Positions 44,304 to 52,462 of a DNA stretch of 64,000 nucleotides are shown in pieces. The stretch is from Chitinophaga agri (lineage in GTDB: Bacteria > Bacteroidota > Bacteroidia > Chitinophagales > Chitinophagaceae), in the NCBI RefSeq assembly GCF_010093065.1, contig NZ_CP048113.1:6652001-6716000 (forward strand), in the 5' to 3' direction. The notes under the pieces were generated by a model. That model was not told the DNA's origin, ran no database searches, and saw only the letters and a program-made list of their open reading frames with translations. The stretch's first letter is position 1, and the number at the start of each line of letters is the position of its first letter. Position numbers and translations under genes: made by a program.

Positions 44304-45149
44304 ATGATTTCACAGGAACTGACTAATTATGAGCGGATCGCCAGGGCCATTGATTATCTGAAGGCAAACTTCAAAAGGCAGCCCTCCCTGGAGGAAGTAG
44401 CGGAGAATGTATACCTTAGTCCCTATCATTTTCAGCGCATGTTTACCGAGTGGGCAGGGGTAAGTCCCAAGAAATTTACCCAGTACCTGAGCGTGGAGTA
44501 TGCCAAGGGACTCTTAAAAGAGAAGCAGGCCTCCCTTTTTGATACAGCATTGGAAACCGGATTGTCAGGAACAGGCCGGTTACATGACCTTTTTATGAAA
44601 ATAGAGGGTATGACGCCCGGGGAGTATAAAAATGGAGGTGAGGCCCTTTCCATCAATTACAGCTTCGCAGAAAGCCCCTTTGGCCCGCTTATACTTGCTG
44701 CCACTCCAAAGGGACTGTGTTACCTGGCGTTCGGGGAAGACCGGGATCTCGCCTTCCGGCAATTGCAGGAGCAGTTCCCGAATGCCCGTTATCAGCAGCT
44801 GCTGGACATGATACAGCAGAATGCGTTGTATTTCTTCACCCAGGACTGGAGTACCCTGGAAAATGTCAAACTGCACCTCAAAGGTACGTCCTTTCAGCTG
44901 AAAGTCTGGGAGGCACTGTTGCAGATCCCCATGGGTGACCTGTCTACCTATGGTAAAGTGGCCGCTGCGGCGCAGGCTGACCGGGCTTATCAGGCCGTAG
45001 GTACCGCTATAGGGAATAATCCCGTCGCTTTCCTGATACCTTGTCACCGGGTGATCCGGTCCAATGGCGAACTAGGGGAATATCACTGGGGCAGTACCCG
45101 GAAAATGGCCATTATTGGCTGGGAGGCGGCCCGGCATGACCGTTCCTGA
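44304..45149 (+). CDS. Ada-like AraC-DNA-methyltransferase fusion (O6-alkylguanine-DNA alkyltransferase)
   Basis: 281 residues from the ATG at 44304, chosen because the promoter -7 box lies just upstream. Residues about 5-105 are an AraC-type helix-turn-helix region (LEEVAENVYLSPYHFQRMF, FDTALETGLSGTGRLHDLF), and about 115-275 the alkyltransferase with the active site IPCHRVIRSNGELGEY (acceptor Cys247). It should remove alkyl groups from O6-guanine onto its own cysteine. The N-terminal zinc domain of Escherichia coli Ada, which senses methylphosphotriesters, is missing, so its regulatory switch must differ. Confidence 0.93.
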   Translation: MISQELTNYERIARAIDYLKANFKRQPSLEEVAENVYLSPYHFQRMFTEWAGVSPKKFTQYLSVEYAKGLLKEKQASLFDTALETGLSGTGRLHDLFMKIEGMTPGEYKNGGEALSINYSFAESPFGPLILAATPKGLCYLAFGEDRDLAFRQLQEQFPNARYQQLLDMIQQNALYFFTQDWSTLENVKLHLKGTSFQLKVWEALLQIPMGDLSTYGKVAAAAQADRAYQAVGTAIGNNPVAFLIPCHRVIRSNGELGEYHWGSTRKMAIIGWEAARHDRS

Positions 45150-45568
45150 GAGGCCGCTTGGCCGTCGCTAGTTCGTCGCTTGTTCTACCCTTGTTCGTCC
45201 AGACTATCAAAAACCCCCTATAGGGGGCATTCAGGACAAAACCCGTTGTCAGCATCCGTCATTTTGCAGCTAATGGGTTATTTGTCCCATTAAACCCATA
45301 CCGCACCTTCATTACACCCTTAATTCCCCCTTAATGAAGGGGACATATAAAGGTAATCCGGGTATTATAACCTTATAACGGATTTTCGGACAATTACTAA
45401 CGCAAAAACGCTCACTTCCCCGACTTTTTTATCACCATTCCCTGTTATACCTGTATACCCCATGACTTACAAATGGCGGATTATTATAATCCCTTTTTTC
45501 GTGTGCGTAATGAATATTTCATATACATTTTAGCAGTATCTTTATTACAATTAATAAAAACCCGATAT
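45150..45568. other. Long upstream region of the T6SS operon with several palindromes
   Basis: No gene is seen. It contains CCCCCTATAGGGGG (45214-45227, perfect 14-base palindrome), TAATGGG/CCCATTA (45271-45292), and two overlapping hairpins that exclude each other: CTTCATTA (45307-45314) with TAATGAAG (45332-45339), or CCCCTT (45327-45332) with AAGGGG (45337-45342). These may be the ada terminator region or binding sites for T6SS control. Confidence 0.5.
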
Positions 45569-45576
45569 TACATTTG
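45569..45576 (+). promoter_or_regulatory. -7 promoter box of the T6SS tssH operon
   Basis: TACATTTG matches TAnnTTTG; the -33 TTG is not clear. A start near 45583 would leave a leader of about 57 bases before the tssH ATG. Confidence 0.5.
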
Positions 45577-45639
45577 CGTAACAGAACCATGTAATATTTA
45601 ACCCTTTAACAGTTCACTGAAAAACCTTGGAACGCCCAA

Positions 45640-48102
45640 ATGACCCTGACTACATATACCATATATGCTCCTGAGGTGCAATCTGCTATTCGTATTGCGC
45701 AAGCCCTTGCAAAAGAACACCATCATGCACATTATACACCTGCCCATCTGCTACTGGCATGCCTGCACAAAGAGGTAGGGCTGACGCCGCAGTTGCAGGC
45801 CATGGATATAGACACCTATTATCTTGAAGAATGGGGAGAAGTAAGGCTGGATAGTGTTCCAAAAGCGGGACGTACGCCAGAAATACCGGAGGCAGATGAA
45901 TATGCCGCCAATATTCTGCAGGAAGCCGATGCAGTAAGACTCGAATATGATCTGGACGCCGCGGATGCCTGGTGTGTACTGGTCGCATTAAGTACGCCTG
46001 GTGTCGGGTTCTCATTTGAACAGCTGAAGACATTTCCTTTGCAGCGGGCACAGTTGCTCACGCATTTCAATAAGAAAGAAACTAATGGCACAACGCCCCG
46101 CACGACGGTAGTCACCGGGAAAAGTGTTGCGCAGAAATATATCTATAAGCTCACCGATCCGCAGCGACTGCAAACAAAACATCCGCTGGCGGGGCGTGAT
46201 GCAGAGGTGCGTACCATGATGGAAATACTGACGCGTAAAGGGCGGTCCAGTATACTTATTACCGGAGAGGGTGGTGTGGGAAAAACATCCCTGGCGGATG
46301 CACTGGCAATGGCTATCGTGAATAAGCAGGCGCCTTTGCAGTTGCAGCAGACCGATATCTATGCATTAGACTATGGTGCATTCATTGCAGGTGCTGCATA
46401 TAAGAATGAGCTGGAAGACAGATTACAGCAGATCATTGCGCAACTGCAGGATGCCGGCCGGCATGTACTGTTCATAGACAATCTCCATACATTGCTGGAT
46501 AAACAACCTGGTTCTGCCGGCGGGATTGGCAATGTGATCAAAGCAGCCATGAACAAAGGCGATATCATGCTCATTGCTACCAGCACGCCCGAAGGTTTTC
46601 GTAAACTGATAGAACCTGATGGCCTGTTACGTCATTGCTTTGAAGTGATCCAGCTGGCTGAACCGGATGAGACCACTGCTGCCCGCATGATACAGGCGGT
46701 CATGCCTGATTATGAGGGTTACTACAACCTGAAAATAGCACCGGAAGTCATCAGCGAAGCGATCAGGTTATCGCGTCGCTATCTGAAGGAACGTAGTTTG
46801 CCTGACAGCGCTGTGAATCTCTTAGACCGCACACTGGCAGCCATCCGTACTACACAGGATACCGGAAAGATCGTACTAGAGGATCTGAAAATAAAGCTGG
46901 CAGCCGCAGGCGATAACAGGGAAGAACTCCTGTGGTGGTACCAGCAATGTATGCAGCGTTTCAGCGCCCTGGTAACGACCAGACTACAGCTTGAACAAGA
47001 CGTCTATAAAACAGAAGATATTAGTGTACTGAAGGAGATCCTGCACGATATTGTCGCGCAACTGGAACCGCTGATAGCCACACAGCACACCGCAATGACC
47101 GGTATTGACCTGGCTACGATGATCGCTGAAAGTACGGGTATTCCGCTGGGTAAGATACAGTCGGGAGAACGGGAACGGCTGGTGAATATGGACGTCGAAT
47201 TGAGGAAGAGAGTAGTAGGGCAGGACCATGCCCTCAAAACCGTCGCGGAGGCGATCCTGGAATCGCGCTCCGGTCTCAGTCGTCCGGGCCAGCCAATAGG
47301 CTCATTTTTCTTCCTGGGGCCGACAGGTACCGGGAAAACGGAGCTGGCGAAATCTTTGGCAGACTTCTTGTTCCAGGATGAACGGAGCATGATCAGATTT
47401 GACATGTCCGAATTTAAAGAAGAACACTCGGCGGCATTACTATATGGCGCTCCGCCGGGCTACGTGGGATATGAAGAAGGGGGCCTGCTGGTTAACAAGA
47501 TCCGCCAGCAACCCTATTCCGTTGTTTTGTTTGACGAAATAGAAAAAGCGCATCCATCAGTATTTGATATTTTCCTGCAGATAATGGACGAAGGTAAATT
47601 GCATGACCGCCTGGGTAAGACCGGCGATTTTTCAAATGCCCTGGTCCTCTTTACCTCCAATATCGGGAGTGATGTGATAGCCCAGTCATTCAGACAGGGT
47701 ATTATTCCCGCCTCACAACAGCTGATGGAGATCATGTCCAGGCATTTCAGGCCCGAGTTCCTGGGCAGGCTCACAGAGATCGTACCCTTTGGCCCTATTC
47801 AGCAGGAGAATGTAGTGAAGATATTTGATATTCATCTGAAGCATCTGTTGCAGTTATTAGCCCAGCAACAGATCACCCTGGACGTTTCTGTCGCCGCAAG
47901 AGAACAGCTGGCGGCAGAGGGATATTCGCCGTTATATGGCGCCCGTCCATTGAAAGAAGTGATCCGGAGCAGACTCAGAAAGCCCTTGTCACGTATGATC
48001 ATAGAAGGAAGTCTGCTACCCCACATGACCGTTAAACTGGATGTTGACGCGCAGGGTATGCTGCAATGGCAAACCAGTGCGCAGGAAGATCGGACGAAAT
48101 AG
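45640..48102 (+). CDS. tssH: T6SS sheath-recycling ATPase TssH (ClpV)
   Basis: 820 residues of the ClpB/ClpV type. A Clp-N double repeat covers about 5-145. AAA domain 1 has Walker A GEGGVGKTS (209-217), but its Walker B is HVLFIDNLH, with Asn281 where ClpB proteins have the catalytic Glu. A shortened middle region (about 400-500) follows. AAA domain 2 has GPTGTGKTE (560-568), an intact VVLFDEIEKAHPSVFD, pore loop YGAPPGYVGYEEGG and the C-terminal GARPLKEVIR. It disassembles contracted TssB/TssC sheath. The next genes are tssB and tssC, which fixes the identity among Clp proteins. Confidence 0.93.
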   Translation: MTLTTYTIYAPEVQSAIRIAQALAKEHHHAHYTPAHLLLACLHKEVGLTPQLQAMDIDTYYLEEWGEVRLDSVPKAGRTPEIPEADEYAANILQEADAVRLEYDLDAADAWCVLVALSTPGVGFSFEQLKTFPLQRAQLLTHFNKKETNGTTPRTTVVTGKSVAQKYIYKLTDPQRLQTKHPLAGRDAEVRTMMEILTRKGRSSILITGEGGVGKTSLADALAMAIVNKQAPLQLQQTDIYALDYGAFIAGAAYKNELEDRLQQIIAQLQDAGRHVLFIDNLHTLLDKQPGSAGGIGNVIKAAMNKGDIMLIATSTPEGFRKLIEPDGLLRHCFEVIQLAEPDETTAARMIQAVMPDYEGYYNLKIAPEVISEAIRLSRRYLKERSLPDSAVNLLDRTLAAIRTTQDTGKIVLEDLKIKLAAAGDNREELLWWYQQCMQRFSALVTTRLQLEQDVYKTEDISVLKEILHDIVAQLEPLIATQHTAMTGIDLATMIAESTGIPLGKIQSGERERLVNMDVELRKRVVGQDHALKTVAEAILESRSGLSRPGQPIGSFFFLGPTGTGKTELAKSLADFLFQDERSMIRFDMSEFKEEHSAALLYGAPPGYVGYEEGGLLVNKIRQQPYSVVLFDEIEKAHPSVFDIFLQIMDEGKLHDRLGKTGDFSNALVLFTSNIGSDVIAQSFRQGIIPASQQLMEIMSRHFRPEFLGRLTEIVPFGPIQQENVVKIFDIHLKHLLQLLAQQQITLDVSVAAREQLAAEGYSPLYGARPLKEVIRSRLRKPLSRMIIEGSLLPHMTVKLDVDAQGMLQWQTSAQEDRTK

Positions 48103-48151
48103 CGTAAGACCATAGACCATAGAACATTTATTGTTGTAAAAACCAATTGAT

Positions 48152-48598
48152 ATGAATGACAATTACGGGATTGGCGGTAATGAGGTGAAACTCGACGCCA
48201 ATGAAGCCATTGTTGAGATCTCTCATAACCGGACCCTGTTTGCTGAAAAGTTGACCCAGCAAACGCCAGTAAAACCGGAAATCGTGCAGGGACTTACCAC
48301 TGTAGAAGGAGTATTTGAACATTACAAACCTGCTGTGAACATGCTCTTCCATGATGCAGAAGGACGTACCGTTCCGGAGAACCTGGAATTTCACAACCTC
48401 GGTGATTTTGGAGTGAAAGGCATCACCGCACAGAGTCCTTTCCTGAATAATCTTGCTACTGAACAGGAACAGTACCTGAAGATCATGAAGCACCTCAAAA
48501 CAAATAAAGTGCTGAAAGCCGCTCTTGCTGATCCAGCTGCCCGGCAGTCATTGCTGGAGTCTATCCGGTCGCTGGTGGCAGATCTGAATAATAAGTGA
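48152..48598 (+). CDS. tssB: T6SS contractile sheath small subunit TssB
   Basis: 148 residues. The region VEISHNRTLFAEKLTQQTPV, VEGVFEHYKPAVNML and FHNLGDFGVKGITAQSPFL matches the TssB pattern in which a conserved LxDFxPDxV-like segment is here LGDFGVKGI, as in the Bacteroidetes subtype. It pairs with TssC to form the contractile tube jacket. It lies 49 bases after tssH and 222 bases before tssC. Confidence 0.9.
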   Translation: MNDNYGIGGNEVKLDANEAIVEISHNRTLFAEKLTQQTPVKPEIVQGLTTVEGVFEHYKPAVNMLFHDAEGRTVPENLEFHNLGDFGVKGITAQSPFLNNLATEQEQYLKIMKHLKTNKVLKAALADPAARQSLLESIRSLVADLNNK

Positions 48599-48768
48599 AA
48601 GTAGCGTGAAGTGTGTTAACGATCATACTTCTACTGCTTCTTCATATAAGCGAATTAGTATTGTTTGAATTAAGTATAGTAATGAGCTGATCATATTTTT
48701 GTCCTGCATTCTCATTCCGATAGCAGGTCAATCTTATGATGATGGATAGCTGAATCGCTGCTAACTGG

Positions 48769-48816
48769 CACTTAATTCTCAATTCCCGATTCTTCATTCC
48801 TAATTCCTAATTACAT
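48769..48816. repeat. Short degenerate AATTC-type tandem repeat before tssC
   Basis: The stretch TTAATTCTCAATTCCCGATT continues with TTCATTCC, TAATTCC and TAATTAC: six imperfect units of about seven bases directly before the tssC start. It may be neutral low-complexity sequence. Confidence 0.45.
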
Positions 48817-48820
48817 CAAA

Positions 48821-50197
48821 ATGTCTGATCTACAGAAACAGCAGGAGCAGCAAGAGCAGCTGCAAAATGCCCCCGCACAACAGACGGCTGCTTCGCTGCA
48901 GGAGAATATAGATATACTCGCTAAATATGGTGGATTTGATCTGCTGGAAGGCGCTATTGAAGGCGTACAGAACCTTAACCCCGATCGTAAGGCCCGCCGT
49001 AACATCTTCCTGACAGAAAGTACCAAAAAAGGGGAGCGTGAAAAACTGAAGAAAACACTTGAACTCTGGGAGAAAGTCCTCACGGAAGCTCAGGATCTGC
49101 CTGATATGGTCAGTTATTGTACTGAACATTCGGAACAGGCCGAAAGAGTGCTGAATAATAACCTGAGTGAGGCGGTGGAAGCGACGCGTGAACTGGAACA
49201 ATCCTACCGGAATGTGGCGCTGTTCTTTAAGAATACGGAGTCTGATAAGGTGAAGAATGTTGCTTTTATCAACGTGGAACTTGACCAGCTGAAAGACCTG
49301 GACAACACCCGTTTTATTGATCATATTCATCAGGAAATCGTCAGCGCATACGATCGTCTGGACCTGCGTGATAACTATAGTCTGCTGGTAATACCTGGTT
49401 ATCTCGGTTCTAATAAAGTATTAGAGAAATGGGCAAAGATCGCTTATGAAAATAAGGTGATGCTGGTGACTGACTTTTCTCATCTCGATGCGCCAGATGA
49501 TGTACTGGAGATGTTTGAACTGGCTAATCTTACTGGTGGTGAAATACATCGTTCCAATGTGATCATGACGTGTAACTGGCTGGTAGGCCGGGGCAAGTTT
49601 GATGAGATCAACGAGCAGGATCATCTGTACGTTCCTCCGTCCGGCGCGCTGGCTGGCAAGATCTATAAAACACTGATGTCACAGGTCACTGCCGGTAAGA
49701 AATTCGGTGGTATGAATGAAGTGGACGGTGTGAAATTTGAACTGAAGAAAAGTGAAATTGCCAGTCTGGAGAAAATGGGTCTTATCCCAATGGTGAAAGA
49801 ATATGGCAAGGTGATGGCCTTCAGTGCAAAGACCTTGTTCAACGGCGATAACATCGGTTTACAGACTTACTCCGTCGTACGTGTATTTGACTACGTGACC
49901 AAGGTGCTGATGGACTTCCTGAACCGTCGCGCCTTCGAGAACTTCAATGCCAACACCCGTAAAGACCTGATGAAGCAGATCATCCGCTTCCTGGATAGCA
50001 TCACCGGTCCGGATAAACTGATAGAAGACTTTAACGTCCGCAGGTTCGAACAGGATCCTGTACAGAAAGATCGTATCCACCTCAATATTCACCTGAAACC
50101 GTACTTTCCTGCCAAGAACTTCCTGATCAAAATGGAAGGTCATAAGGGAGAGGATGCGACTGACTGGGATACTGAATATGAGCAGGATAAATCCTGA
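48821..50197 (+). CDS. tssC: T6SS contractile sheath large subunit TssC
   Basis: 458 residues. A Gln/Glu-rich N terminus (KQQEQQEQLQNAPAQQ) is followed by the TssC core of the Bacteroidetes type: NIFLTESTKKGEREKLKKTL, LLVIPGYLGSNKVLEKWAK, GGEIHRSNVIMTCNWLVGRG, YVPPSGALAGKIY and the C-terminal VRVFDYVTKVLMDFLNR with its IHLNIHLKPYFPAKNFLIKM strand. It forms the outer sheath with TssB around the Hcp tube. A strong hairpin immediately follows the gene. Confidence 0.93.
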   Translation: MSDLQKQQEQQEQLQNAPAQQTAASLQENIDILAKYGGFDLLEGAIEGVQNLNPDRKARRNIFLTESTKKGEREKLKKTLELWEKVLTEAQDLPDMVSYCTEHSEQAERVLNNNLSEAVEATRELEQSYRNVALFFKNTESDKVKNVAFINVELDQLKDLDNTRFIDHIHQEIVSAYDRLDLRDNYSLLVIPGYLGSNKVLEKWAKIAYENKVMLVTDFSHLDAPDDVLEMFELANLTGGEIHRSNVIMTCNWLVGRGKFDEINEQDHLYVPPSGALAGKIYKTLMSQVTAGKKFGGMNEVDGVKFELKKSEIASLEKMGLIPMVKEYGKVMAFSAKTLFNGDNIGLQTYSVVRVFDYVTKVLMDFLNRRAFENFNANTRKDLMKQIIRFLDSITGPDKLIEDFNVRRFEQDPVQKDRIHLNIHLKPYFPAKNFLIKMEGHKGEDATDWDTEYEQDKS

Positions 50198-50201
50198 TAT
50201 T

Positions 50202-50246
50202 AAAACAAGTGAGCTGCCGGTCCATTGAACGTCAGCTCACTGTTTT
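50202..50246 (+). terminator. Strong hairpin between tssC and the next gene
   Basis: AAAACAAGTGAGCTG (50202-50216) pairs with CAGCTCACTGTTTT (50233-50246), 14 pairs with a one-base bulge, ending in TTTT. It can act as terminator or attenuator, lowering expression of the downstream exported proteins relative to the sheath. Confidence 0.85.
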
Positions 50247-50284
50247 CATCACATAAAAAATTCAAGAAAGGAAAAGATTATCAG

Positions 50285-51172
50285 ATGAAGTATGTCTTAA
50301 CAGGCGCCTTCTGTTTTTTATTGACCTGGTGTACGGCACTGGGGCAATCTCAGACAGATAGCATTATTACAACGAAAGGCGCTGTCACCCTTATTACCTG
50401 TGGATCAGCAATTACTACTTTCCAGATCGGAGATGGCAAGAACGCTGACTATGATTACCGCATTGTAGATGGTAATGTGGTATTTATCCGGCCAATAGTG
50501 TCCAATCCCAGAGCGACTAATCTCGTGATCCGTGAAGGAGATAATATCCATTACCTGATACTGGCATTCAGGGACAAGGCAGAACTGACCAGGCTGAAAT
50601 ACACACTATCTTCCGGCAGTTCCGTCAGGAGTACAGGAGGGCAGCCTGTCAGTGCCGGTAACACGACCGGATCTGCTGCGTCAGCAGGAGGAAGTGATGG
50701 GAATGATCCGGAAGAAAGCGAATACACGGCTGCCGCAGCTGGTATCGATACGGTGACGGTGGGTAGTATTGCAGAAGACTTTCGTAAACAGCGCAGGGGC
50801 GGTCATCAGTATGAAACCACAGCCGATGGCATTACCATCAGCTTCTCTCAGGCTATGAGCCTTAACAATCTGGCCTACTGGGGTTTTCATATCAGGAATC
50901 GTTCCGGCGAACCATTTATTGTCGGTAAAGTGACATTGATGCACAAGACAAAAGCCGATACTGCTGCTCTTTTCACCATGCCGGTATTATACCGGAAAGG
51001 CGCAGGTGCTATTGCCGGTAAAGCGGATGAGTCACTGGTATATATCACTGCCGTACGTAACTTCAAAAAGGGCGATGAGATCATCATCGTGATGTACAAC
51101 AAGGCTAATCAGAACCAGGTGGTATTATACACGCCGGCGAGTGCCTTGCCGAAATACATGATCAGTAAATAA
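50285..51172 (+). CDS. T6SS-associated exported protein, TraN/VirB9-like
   Basis: 295 residues from the ATG at 50285; a TTG at 50225 lies in the loop of the preceding hairpin and is not used. A signal peptide (cut near ALGQ) precedes a strand-rich domain (ITTFQIGD, VVFIRPIVSNPRATNLVIRE, IHYLILAFRD) whose pattern (IGD, V-I-P, TNL-V, Y-x-L) resembles the N-terminal half of conjugative TraN (DUF4138) and VirB9. After a Gly/Ser-rich linker (about 105-140) a second strand-rich domain ends at KYMISK. Inference: a periplasmic part of the T6SS trans-envelope complex, possibly standing in for TssQ or TssR. Confidence 0.65.
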   Translation: MKYVLTGAFCFLLTWCTALGQSQTDSIITTKGAVTLITCGSAITTFQIGDGKNADYDYRIVDGNVVFIRPIVSNPRATNLVIREGDNIHYLILAFRDKAELTRLKYTLSSGSSVRSTGGQPVSAGNTTGSAASAGGSDGNDPEESEYTAAAAGIDTVTVGSIAEDFRKQRRGGHQYETTADGITISFSQAMSLNNLAYWGFHIRNRSGEPFIVGKVTLMHKTKADTAALFTMPVLYRKGAGAIAGKADESLVYITAVRNFKKGDEIIIVMYNKANQNQVVLYTPASALPKYMISK

Positions 51173-51183
51173 CACGTGCCATC

Positions 51184-52254
51184 GTGCGTACCCGTTTTAA
51201 CATATTGTTTACCTGTTGTCTTTGTATCCTTACATTGACAGCCACTGCGCAGCAGGTGAACTTCTGCGGAGAGATGGTGCCGATGGAGCGGGACTTTGTC
51301 TCCTACAAGCTGATGGACGTCATCAAGGGGCACCTGAAGTACCGCAATTTCCTGCCGGTACTGAAGGCAAAAACAGATCTCTATTTTCCGATGATCGTTC
51401 CCATCCTGCATCAGTATAATATACCTGAAGACTTTAAATATCTTCCTGTAGTGGAGAGTGGCTTTACAAATGCCACCTCTGCTGTGGGGGCACAGGGCGT
51501 GTGGCAGTTCATGCCTGCAACAGCGGCTGCCATGGGGCTTGAAGTGAGATATGACAATGATGAACGTAACCATCTGTTAAAATCAACACATGCCGCCTGC
51601 CGTTACCTGCAGCAGTTGTATCGTCAGCTGCATTCATGGACACTGGCGGCGGCCGCCTACAACGCCGGAGCCGGTAATATCTCACGTAATATGAAGAAGC
51701 AGGGTAGTAGCGATTATTATCAGCTGGTGCTGAATAATGAAACTGCCCAGTACATTTACAAGATCATTGCGATCAAGCAGCTGTTTGAAAGTCCTGAAAT
51801 CTATATTCCGGGATTTGGTTACAATGTATTCAATAAGTCTACAGCGAATATGTCAGTATTTTCCACGCCTTCCCCGGGTATCCGTCCGCCTGAGATACCC
51901 AAAACACCCGAACCGGCAGCCAGGGATTTTAAGTCAATCCGTATTACGGTCGATACCAAACCGGGACGTAGGGCGCCTGTTACTGCATCGGTATTTGCTG
52001 CACGGTTACAGCGGAATAAGTCATTTGAGGACGGACAGCTGGTGAGCGTTTTGTTACTGGATGATCTGCAGGCCAACGGGGTGTATATACGCAGGAATAC
52101 GCAGTTGTCGGGGAGAGGATGGATGGTGAGTGACCGGATCTATGTAGACCTGGGTTTTGGCAATACGATCACGTTGTGCGATGCGGGAGGGAAGAAGGGG
52201 GTGCCAGCGGCGGCATTGAAGGAAGGGGAGGACGTACGGTTGATGAAGATTTAG
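51184..52254 (+). CDS. Lytic transglycosylase (MltD/SLT-like), T6SS-linked
   Basis: 356 residues starting at a GTG, 11 bases after the previous stop, that opens a signal peptide (FNILFTCCLCILTLTATA). The SLT domain (about 70-200) has LPVVESGFTNATSAVGAQG (catalytic Glu91), WQFMPATAAAMGL and LAAAAYNAGAGN. A Pro-rich linker (about 230-250) and a beta-rich C-terminal domain (VTASVFAARLQRNKSF and on) follow. It cuts peptidoglycan glycan strands. Its place directly behind the sheath genes suggests it opens the cell wall for assembly of the T6SS envelope complex; a separate wall-remodelling job is possible. Confidence 0.88.
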   Translation: MRTRFNILFTCCLCILTLTATAQQVNFCGEMVPMERDFVSYKLMDVIKGHLKYRNFLPVLKAKTDLYFPMIVPILHQYNIPEDFKYLPVVESGFTNATSAVGAQGVWQFMPATAAAMGLEVRYDNDERNHLLKSTHAACRYLQQLYRQLHSWTLAAAAYNAGAGNISRNMKKQGSSDYYQLVLNNETAQYIYKIIAIKQLFESPEIYIPGFGYNVFNKSTANMSVFSTPSPGIRPPEIPKTPEPAARDFKSIRITVDTKPGRRAPVTASVFAARLQRNKSFEDGQLVSVLLLDDLQANGVYIRRNTQLSGRGWMVSDRIYVDLGFGNTITLCDAGGKKGVPAAALKEGEDVRLMKI

Positions 52255-52369
52255 TCCCCGAGTATTTTAAATATAAGCGTATAAATACCGATCAGCTTTG
52301 TTTTAGAGTCCTTCTGAATTGCTTATCTTAGTCCGGGTTTCACATTTTTTATTCACTCATATAAATGGG

Positions 52370-52397
52370 TATCTTTGCACCTATGGGAGCATCCCAT
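52370..52397 (+). promoter_or_regulatory. Own promoter box and leader hairpin of the ATPase-HNH module
   Basis: TATCTTTG (52370-52377) is a perfect TAnnTTTG element. The predicted start region is directly followed by ATGGGAGCATCCCAT (52383-52397), a six-base-pair hairpin at the 5' end of an about 80-base leader. The -33 position holds only TTT. Confidence 0.65.
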
Positions 52398-52462
52398 TGA
52401 GTGAAATATAATCCGTTTCAGGCAGATGCCGGGAACGATCACTTTGCCCTGGGGGAGTTAAT

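Noticed and set aside
48830..49330. A 166-codon minus-strand frame inside tssC
   Set aside because: Low-complexity Leu/Gln ends produced by the Gln-rich tssC start; antisense shadow.
50225..50284. TTG-initiated extension of the TraN-like protein
   Set aside because: The codon lies inside the loop of the post-tssC hairpin and the extension precedes a normal signal peptide.
50285..51172. A conjugative-transposon remnant, because of the TraN-like pattern
   Set aside because: No other tra gene, integrase or mobilisation gene is present, and its neighbours are all T6SS genes.
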